NCBI GenBank assembly: GCA_020718785.1
Contig: DYRK01000323.1
Location: 1-6,815 of the forward strand
DNA from: Desulfatirhabdium butyrativorans
GTDB taxonomy: Bacteria; Desulfobacterota; Desulfobacteria; Desulfobacterales; DYRK01
Length of the DNA stretch: 6,815 nt
Direction: 5' to 3'
Positions within the stretch are counted from its first letter, which is position 1. Each line of letters opens with the position of its first letter. The translations under genes were made by a program, and so were the position numbers. Shown here in pieces: positions 1 to 4,393 of this stretch. A model generated the notes under the pieces. It worked only from the letters and a program-made list of their open reading frames with translations, was not told the origin of the DNA and did no database searches.

Positions 1-44
1 TATTACTGTTCATAAGCAGCAACGATGGGTTTCATCTGCCCGGA
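1..44. other. Short stretch downstream of cheA, no supported feature
   Basis: These 44 nt after the cheA stop contain no hairpin or T-run that would end transcription, so the transcript may continue beyond the window. Minus-strand ATGs at 35 and 13 have no Shine-Dalgarno. The first gives only ten codons before a stop, and the second runs off the edge. Confidence 0.4.
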
Positions 45-3000
45 TCAGTGCAGGGTTCTGTGTTCATAACTGCTCTGTGAACTGAATCTGTCATCCGCTG
101 ACATCATCATTTCGTTCTTCGTAATTTCGTTCTTCCGTCTCACCTGTCTGCCTACAGACATATTAATCAGTTCATAAACATCCACAATAAGGGAAATACG
201 TCCGTCGCCCAGAATCGTCGCGCCGGAGAATCCGCTGTTTTCCTGCAAATAATCCACCAGCGGCTTTATTACCGCCTCTTCCTGACCGATCAGGGCATCC
301 ACCACTAATCCTGCCTGACGCATTCCTGTATTGACAACTACTACAAAGAGTTTTCCCGGATCAGGGGAAAGTGATTCGATACCAAATACTTCCGACAGGC
401 GGATCAGCGAGAGAGTGCTGTCGCGCAGATGAATGACTTCCACACCCTCGATCACGGTGATATCATTCTCAAAAACCCGGAGCGTTTCTTCCACCGATGC
501 CAGCGGAATTGTAAAGATATCCGCACCTACCCGGACCAGCAATGCACGGATAATCGCCAGCGTAAGAGGAATTTTGATGCGGAACCGTGTGCCTACGCCG
601 ACTTTCGAGTCCACTTCGATGGTCCCGTTGAGCTTTTCGACATTTTTCTTCACCACATCCATGCCTACCCCGCGGCCCGATGTTTTGGTGACTTCCTTTG
701 CCGTGGAAAATCCGGGTTTCATAATAATACTGATAACTTCTCTCAGAGGCATCCGATCCAATTCTTCCTGAGTAAAAAAATTCTTTTCCAAAGCTTTTTG
801 TTTGATAAGTTTGGGATCAATGCCCCGCCCGTCATCCGAGATTTCTATAACTACATGATTGCTTTCATGGTAGGATTCCAGCCGCAGGGTAAACTCTTCG
901 GGCTTGCCTTTGCGCCGGCGTCCTTCGCTTGTCTCACATCCGTGATCCACAGCGTTGCGGATAATATGGATCATGGGGTCGGATATCTCCTCAATGACCA
1001 TTTTGTCCAATTCTGTTTCTTCTCCAACGATTTCAAGCCTTACCTGCTTGTCTGTATTATGAGTCAGATCACGTACCAGCCGGGGATAACGGTTGAACAG
1101 CTGGGCAATGGGCAGCATTCTGACCTTCATTACGCCTTCCTGCAATTCATTGGCTACCCTGCCCAGCGCGACAGTGGCTTCGCTGATTCTGAAGGTGAGA
1201 GCTTTTACAGGCTTCATCTCCCGCTGTCCCAGCCGTACCGTGTCCTGAAGATAATCCTGCAATTCCTTCATCTCGGAATACAGTTGGGAAAACCATGCCC
1301 GGCTCACCACCAGTTCGCCTACCTGATTCATCAGCGAATCTATTTTCCGTGTATCCACCCGCAGGCTGTGTTTTGCCATGACTTTTTCAGGATGAAGCGA
1401 CTGAATATCAATTTTTTCCGATCCGGGTTCGGAATATATTTTTTCCGTTTCAATGAGTTCGGAAACACTCTGAACAGTTTCTTCGGATTTGTCTTCAGGC
1501 AGAGAAATTTCAGCCATATTCCTCACGTTTCCAAGCTCCGGCCCGGTAACTGGAGTGATCTTTTCCTCGGCAGTTTGTGAAATAGTCCGGGGCTGTTCCG
1601 GGACATGATTCCGGGAGATAAGTCTTTCCTCCACATCTTCATGGTAAGAGTCAATGTCCGGTTCCGAGTCCGGCTCTCCGAGCATAGTACCAGAATCAGA
1701 GTCGAACACATCATCGAGTTCGTCAAAAAGCCCCTGATAATTGACCGGCTCCCGTGTTTCTGCATCTTTTTCCGGTCGGACAACTTCATCCGCTATCCCG
1801 GCATCCTGAATATCCCGTTCTTTGACTTCAGCGAAAAGCGTGATGGGCAAATCTTCCGATTCCTCTGCTTTGCCGGGAATCTCTTTTTCAAATTCATCCA
1901 TGATATCGGCAGCCTGAAGCCCTTCGTCATCTTCATCCTCTGAGTCATTCTCTGTGTCCGGGATGTCGGGTGACAGCAGCAGGTCCTCTGTCTCAGACTC
2001 ATGGTATGTGTCAGTCGCCGCTGTTTTTTCACGCGGCTGTGCAGGTCTGAAATCAGGTCCCAGAAACTCGGAAAACCGCTTTATAATTTCATTCAGATAG
2101 ACATTCATCCCGTCTTCTACGCTTTTTCCCTTGAAAACACCTGCGAAACTGTCTTTCTGCACTGCCTCGATGTCTTGAATCCACTGTTCGTAAAAACGGG
2201 TAAGTTTTTTATAATCCATGTAATTGGCAGAAGAATGAAGGCTGTTGATATGCCCGATACATTTTCCGAGGATTCCGTTTTTGTTTTCCGAAGACCGCAG
2301 TTCGGCTATACATTTTCTCACAAGGGAAATGTTCTCTTTCAGATGCTGAATGAAAATATCAAACAATTCGCTGTCATGTTCTTCCTCGTAACTTTCCTCG
2401 TCATTTTCTTCGGATAAAGAGACAACTGCTGTCCGGTCTGTCTTATCTGTCTCATCCGGAACAGAGACCGCTGCCGCATCTTCCGGATGTTCCGGTTCGT
2501 CCGAAGTGCCGGCAGGGTGGGGAAGGAGCAGATTCATGAAGCGGTGCAGATCGGCAAGCAGATCGCCCGCGTCGTCGGGAAAGGAGATCATCAAAGCCTG
2601 ATTTTTAAGATTTTCAAGCCGTTTTACCGCATCATCACGCTGCCCGCATACCGATATCCTGATAAAAGCATCCAGCATCTCTGTCAGCCGCTTTTTCTTT
2701 TCATCGCTGACATCCCCGCGTGCCATTTCATATAATACTACCTTCAGGGTGTCATAATGCTGCTGGGCTTTGCCGATGTCAATATCTATATCGTCGCAGC
2801 TTGCCGGCTGAACCGGAGAAGGCTGTTCGAACAGGTCTTTGATGAGTTCATCTGAAATCACATCTTCTTCCCGGTCCGATTTTATGTCTAATTCATCAAT
2901 CCGGCGGATCAGGTCTCCGATCTCGGTTGTCTCGGTATGCGATTTCTCAACATCCTGAATCAGCATTGCAATCCGATCTTTCGAGTCAATCAGAGTGTTG

Positions 3001-3257
3001 ATGATTTCCTTGTCCGGAGATTTTCCGCCATGCCGCAGAATTTCCAGCAGGTTCTCCAGTTTGTGCGAAAGCCCGGCAATCCGTTCCATACCCAGATACT
3101 CGGCGGAACCTTTTATCGTGTGAGCGGATCTGAAGATATCATTTAAAATTTCACGGTTGTCGGTATCTGTTTCCAGGCGAAGCAGATTGCTTTCCATTTC
3201 TTCAAGATGTTCCCCGGTTTCGGCAATGAAATCCTGAAGCAGTGATAAATCCGTCAT
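45..3257 (-). CDS. cheA: CheA chemotaxis histidine kinase, long form with extra Hpt-like domain
   Basis: This is a 1070-residue cytoplasmic kinase that autophosphorylates under receptor control and passes phosphate to CheY-type partners; E. coli CheA is 654 residues. The N-terminal Hpt (about 1-120) has the motif SAHTIKGSAEYLG with phosphoacceptor His46. A helical segment follows (about 160-245), then an acidic stretch, a second Hpt-like bundle lacking the His (about 296-397) and a long acidic linker (about 401-625). The dimerisation domain starts near 630 (LRVDTRKIDSLMNQVGELV). The ATPase domain has the N box HIIRNAVDHG (764-773), the G1 box DDGRGID (808-814), the F-box region KPGFSTA (847-853) and the G2 box SGRGVGMDVV (860-869). 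The CheW-like P5 domain covers about 898-1035, and a 35-residue tail follows. All ATP-binding motifs are intact, so it should be active. No P2 CheY-binding domain or fused receiver is recognisable. The start is set by AGGAGG 6 nt upstream. Confidence 0.97.
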   Translation of the reverse strand: MTDLSLLQDFIAETGEHLEEMESNLLRLETDTDNREILNDIFRSAHTIKGSAEYLGMERIAGLSHKLENLLEILRHGGKSPDKEIINTLIDSKDRIAMLIQDVEKSHTETTEIGDLIRRIDELDIKSDREEDVISDELIKDLFEQPSPVQPASCDDIDIDIGKAQQHYDTLKVVLYEMARGDVSDEKKKRLTEMLDAFIRISVCGQRDDAVKRLENLKNQALMISFPDDAGDLLADLHRFMNLLLPHPAGTSDEPEHPEDAAAVSVPDETDKTDRTAVVSLSEENDEESYEEEHDSELFDIFIQHLKENISLVRKCIAELRSSENKNGILGKCIGHINSLHSSANYMDYKKLTRFYEQWIQDIEAVQKDSFAGVFKGKSVEDGMNVYLNEIIKRFSEFLGPDFRPAQPREKTAATDTYHESETEDLLLSPDIPDTENDSEDEDDEGLQAADIMDEFEKEIPGKAEESEDLPITLFAEVKERDIQDAGIADEVVRPEKDAETREPVNYQGLFDELDDVFDSDSGTMLGEPDSEPDIDSYHEDVEERLISRNHVPEQPRTISQTAEEKITPVTGPELGNVRNMAEISLPEDKSEETVQSVSELIETEKIYSEPGSEKIDIQSLHPEKVMAKHSLRVDTRKIDSLMNQVGELVVSRAWFSQLYSEMKELQDYLQDTVRLGQREMKPVKALTFRISEATVALGRVANELQEGVMKVRMLPIAQLFNRYPRLVRDLTHNTDKQVRLEIVGEETELDKMVIEEISDPMIHIIRNAVDHGCETSEGRRRKGKPEEFTLRLESYHESNHVVIEISDDGRGIDPKLIKQKALEKNFFTQEELDRMPLREVISIIMKPGFSTAKEVTKTSGRGVGMDVVKKNVEKLNGTIEVDSKVGVGTRFRIKIPLTLAIIRALLVRVGADIFTIPLASVEETLRVFENDITVIEGVEVIHLRDSTLSLIRLSEVFGIESLSPDPGKLFVVVVNTGMRQAGLVVDALIGQEEAVIKPLVDYLQENSGFSGATILGDGRISLIVDVYELINMSVGRQVRRKNEITKNEMMMSADDRFSSQSSYEHRTLH
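48..152 (-). other. C-terminal tail of CheA beyond the CheW-like domain
   Basis: CheA residues 1036-1070 extend past the usual end of P5 (LIVDVYELI at 1023-1031). The tail starts basic (GRQVRRKNEITKNEMMM) and ends polar (SSQSSYEHRTLH). It contains two copies of the KNE motif from a 15-bp direct repeat and three consecutive Met codons (110-102). No function is known. Confidence 0.6.
109..135. repeat. 15-bp period direct repeat inside the 3' end of cheA
   Basis: ATTTCGTTCTTC occurs at 109-120 and again at 124-135 on the plus strand, spaced by 15 bp, which is five codons. It encodes the repeated KNE(I/M) in the tail. It looks like a small in-frame duplication or part of a dispersed repeat that has become coding. 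Confidence 0.7.
1383..2057 (-). other. Long acidic linker of CheA
   Basis: CheA residues about 401-625. This segment is rich in Asp, Glu, Ser and Pro, includes the run ENDSEDEDDE (436-445), and has few hydrophobic clusters except short ones such as ADIMDEFEKEI and YQGLFDELDDVF. It lies between the Hpt-like domains and the dimerisation domain, where P2 sits in classical CheA. It is most likely disordered, with short helical docking motifs. No known domain is recognised. Confidence 0.7.
2067..2372 (-). other. Degenerate second Hpt-like domain in CheA
   Basis: CheA residues about 296-397. The stretch NSLHSSANYMDYKKLTRFYE aligns with HTIKGSAEYLGMERIAGLSH of the true Hpt domain, anchored on Ala-x-Tyr (A344, Y346 against A52, Y54). 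In this alignment the phosphorylated His46 becomes Asn338, Lys49 becomes His341 and Gly50 becomes Ser342. The predicted helices before and after (ELFDIFIQHLKENISLVRKC and GMNVYLNEIIKRFSEFLG) fit a four-helix bundle. It is probably a non-phosphorylatable Hpt fold used for docking or regulation; the alignment is by eye. Confidence 0.55.
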
Positions 3258-3263
3258 GATATT

Positions 3264-3269
3264 CCTCCT
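3264..3269 (-). promoter_or_regulatory. Shine-Dalgarno AGGAGG of cheA
   Basis: A full AGGAGG lies 6 nt (AATATC) before the ATG at 3257, fixing the start of the Hpt domain. It lies immediately beyond the heptamer array. Confidence 0.85.
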
Positions 3270-3270
3270 G

Positions 3271-3342
3271 AAAGTGAGAAATGAGAAGTGAGAAATGGGA
3301 AATAATTTTCACTCCTCACTTCTCACTCCTCACTTCTCACTT
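3271..3342. repeat. Inverted tandem heptamer array (GTGARRA) between cheY and cheA
   Basis: On the minus strand five perfect GTGARRA heptamers run from 3340 to 3306 (GTGAGAA, GTGAGGA, GTGAGAA, GTGAGGA, GTGAAAA). On the plus strand four units start at 3274, 3281, 3288 and 3295 (GTGAGAA, ATGAGAA, GTGAGAA, ATGGGAA). The two arms pair over about 25 bp with a few mismatches, giving a long hairpin in the transcript. The array contains the cheY stop codon (3337-3339) and ends next to the cheA Shine-Dalgarno. No T-run follows, so a terminator role is unlikely. It is the same family as the array at 4326-4393, and both gaps measure 79 nt. Confidence 0.87.
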
Positions 3343-3699
3343 AATAAGGATGCTTTCAATAAGAGCCAGCATTTCTTTGGCATTATGTTTTTTGATATAT
3401 CCCAACGCGCCGAGACGGGCAGCATTTTCGCTGTACTTGTCTTTATCCAGATTGGAAAGAAATATAATCCGGGCATTAGGATCAGATGCCAGAATTTTCT
3501 CTGCCGCTGTGAATCCGTCCATATCCCGCATGGTCACATCCATAGTGACGACATCCGGTTTCAAGGAGCGATAAAGTTCAATCGCCTCTATACCGTTTTT
3601 TGCTTCTCCCAGAATCGTATGTCCCCCGGATTCCAGATTTTTTCTGACCATTTTTCTCATGATGGAAGAATCATCCACAATCAGAACACGCTTGCTCAT
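3337..3699 (-). CDS. cheY: CheY-type single-domain response regulator
   Basis: This is a 120-residue receiver with no output domain, expected to take phosphate from CheA and act on the flagellar motor or another motility target. It has the acidic pair D9-D10, the phosphoacceptor D54 (in VVTMDVTM), the switch Ser82 (IIFLSN), the aromatic switch residue Tyr101 and the conserved Lys104. Two usual prolines are missing: the residue after the phosphorylation loop Met is Arg58 (MRDMDG rather than MPxMDG), and the residue after Lys104 is His105 rather than the cis-Pro. The length is normal. The last Lys codon and the TGA stop lie inside a heptamer repeat array, so the repeat defines the C-terminus. 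The ATG at 3699 has GGAGAGG 7 nt upstream. It lies between cheW and cheA, which supports a chemotaxis role; a different receiver-only regulator is possible. Confidence 0.93.
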   Translation of the reverse strand: MSKRVLIVDDSSIMRKMVRKNLESGGHTILGEAKNGIEAIELYRSLKPDVVTMDVTMRDMDGFTAAEKILASDPNARIIFLSNLDKDKYSENAARLGALGYIKKHNAKEMLALIESILIK

Positions 3700-3706
3700 G
3701 GGTCTG

Positions 3707-3713
3707 CCTCTCC
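3707..3713 (-). promoter_or_regulatory. Shine-Dalgarno GGAGAGG of cheY
   Basis: GGAGAGG ends 7 nt before the ATG at 3699 and directly follows the last base of the inverted-repeat arm (3714). A long stem of the repeat would end right at this site and could affect ribosome access. Confidence 0.7.
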
Positions 3714-3790
3714 GTAGGGTGGTGGGTGAAACCCACCGTGTCGGAATATCATTGAAGTTCAGAAAAAACGGTGGGTTTCACCCACCCTAC
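3714..3790. repeat. Long inverted repeat with nested hairpins between cheW and cheY
   Basis: The arms at 3714-3738 and 3769-3790 are inverted copies of a 22-bp element starting GTAGGGTGGG. The only difference is a 3-nt GTG duplication in the 3714-3738 arm. The arms are separated by 30 nt. Each arm is itself palindromic: GGTGGGT, a 3-nt loop (GAA or TTC), then ACCCACC. The RNA can therefore form either two small 7-bp hairpins or one long stem of about 22 bp. Similar GTAGGGTG...CACC hairpin elements are, as I recall, dispersed in many bacterial genomes, so this is probably a member of a mobile-like REP or MITE-type family. It fills most of the 96-nt gap and directly abuts the cheY Shine-Dalgarno. 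Confidence 0.88.
3763..3786 (-). terminator. Terminator-like hairpin plus T-run after cheW
   Basis: On the transcribed strand, starting 9 nt after the cheW stop codon, GGTGGGT-GAA-ACCCACC forms a GC-rich 7-bp stem with a 3-nt loop. It is followed by one G and then six T residues (3768-3763). This is the layout of a Rho-independent terminator. It is one arm of the inverted repeat at 3714-3790. Pairing with the other arm would disrupt the short hairpin, but that arm is transcribed later. Termination may be partial, because cheY and cheA lack an obvious promoter of their own. Confidence 0.6.
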
Positions 3791-3795
3791 TTTGA

Positions 3796-4311
3796 TCAAT
3801 TTTCGTGATCAATTTCTTTGAGCTTTTTTATCTCTTTTCCCTGCAATATTCTGCTGAAATCCAGCAGAATGAGAAGTCCGGTATCAATTTCGCATACTCC
3901 CCGTATATACTGGCTTTTCAGACCCGCGACAACAATATCGGGCGGCGGTTCGATGGTGCTGATCTGTATTTTAAGCACCTTTGTAACCGAATCCACAATA
4001 AAACCCGTGACGCGGTCATCCACATTGATAATGAGTATCCACGTGGCTTGAGATTCGGGCATTGCTTTTTTCTTATAAAGATTGAGCCGTTTACGCAGAT
4101 CAATCACCGGTATGATGCTGCCGCGCAGATTTATGACGCCTTCGATAAAATCGGGAGAATTCGGAACAGCAGTGATGGGAGCCGACCGGATGATTTCCTG
4201 CACCATGAGGATGTCAACGCCGAATGTCTCCTTGCCGATGGTAAAGCCCACCAACTGCATCTGATCGCTCTCAGCCTGCTCGGTTCTTTCGCTTAAATAC
4301 GCCTGATCCAT
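3796..4311 (-). CDS. cheW: CheW chemotaxis coupling protein
   Basis: This is a 171-residue cytoplasmic adaptor that links the receptor tip to the CheA P5 domain in the signalling array. A single CheW-like domain covers about residues 18-158: QLVGFTIGKETFGVDILMVQ at the start, the FIEGVINLRGSIIPVIDLR core at 55-73 with the conserved Arg63, then GFIVDSVTKVLKI and a final strand GLLILLDFSRIL. Size and order match ordinary CheW proteins. The N-terminal 17 residues and a charged C-terminal tail (KEIKKLKEIDHEN) are short extensions. The ATG at 4311 is supported by AAGGAG 8 nt upstream. The gene follows the receptor gene by 79 nt, all repeat-derived. The stop codon is 5 nt from a large inverted repeat that contains a terminator-like hairpin, so cheW may sit at the end of a receptor-cheW transcript or before a leaky attenuator. 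Confidence 0.97.
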   Translation of the reverse strand: MDQAYLSERTEQAESDQMQLVGFTIGKETFGVDILMVQEIIRSAPITAVPNSPDFIEGVINLRGSIIPVIDLRKRLNLYKKKAMPESQATWILIINVDDRVTGFIVDSVTKVLKIQISTIEPPPDIVVAGLKSQYIRGVCEIDTGLLILLDFSRILQGKEIKKLKEIDHEN

Positions 4312-4319
4312 TATGATAA

Positions 4320-4325
4320 CTCCTT
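4320..4325 (-). promoter_or_regulatory. Shine-Dalgarno AAGGAG of cheW
   Basis: AAGGAG lies 8 nt before the ATG at 4311 and directly abuts the heptamer repeat array. The repeat contains a CTCCT (minus strand, 4338-4334) that could pair with AGGAG across a 9-nt loop, so access to this site might depend on how the repeat folds. The pairing is an inference. Confidence 0.8.
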
Positions 4326-4393
4326 GTGAAGTGAGGAGTGAAAAGTGAGAAGTGAGAAATATTCACTTCTCACTCCTCACTTCTCACTTTTCA
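4326..4393. repeat. Inverted tandem heptamer array (GTGARRA) between receptor and cheW
   Basis: The plus-strand arm has the partial unit GTGAA (4326-4330), then four heptamers at 4331, 4338, 4345 and 4352 (GTGAGGA, GTGAAAA, GTGAGAA, GTGAGAA). The opposite arm (4360-4387) has four heptamers on the minus strand: GTGAGAA, GTGAGGA, GTGAGAA, GTGAATA. The arms are complementary at about 24 of 28 positions with a short AT-rich loop, so the receptor-cheW transcript can form a long hairpin. The array touches the receptor stop codon (4391-4393) on one side and the cheW Shine-Dalgarno on the other, filling essentially the whole 79-nt gap. No T-run follows, so it is not a classical terminator. A sister array lies at 3274-3340. 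Confidence 0.85.

Noticed and set aside
1..35. A start of another gene downstream of cheA (minus-strand ATG at 35 or 13).
   Set aside because: The first ATG gives only ten codons before TAA, and the second runs off the window after a few codons. Neither has a ribosome-binding site.
429..1580. A 383-codon open frame on the plus strand opposite cheA.
   Set aside because: It lies wholly antisense to the conserved kinase and P5 domains of CheA. Its product has no recognisable domain and looks like a low-quality composition of Phe, His and Cys typical of shadow frames.
3271..3342. The heptamer hairpins as intrinsic terminators.
   Set aside because: The hairpins are long and AG/CT-rich, and neither is followed by a T-run on the transcribed strand. 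The next bases are Shine-Dalgarno sequences for the following gene.
3739..3768. A promoter for cheY-cheA in the 30-nt spacer of the inverted repeat.
   Set aside because: Only a weak AT-rich GATATT-like hexamer is present and no matching -35 element at a suitable distance was found, so there is not enough to annotate.
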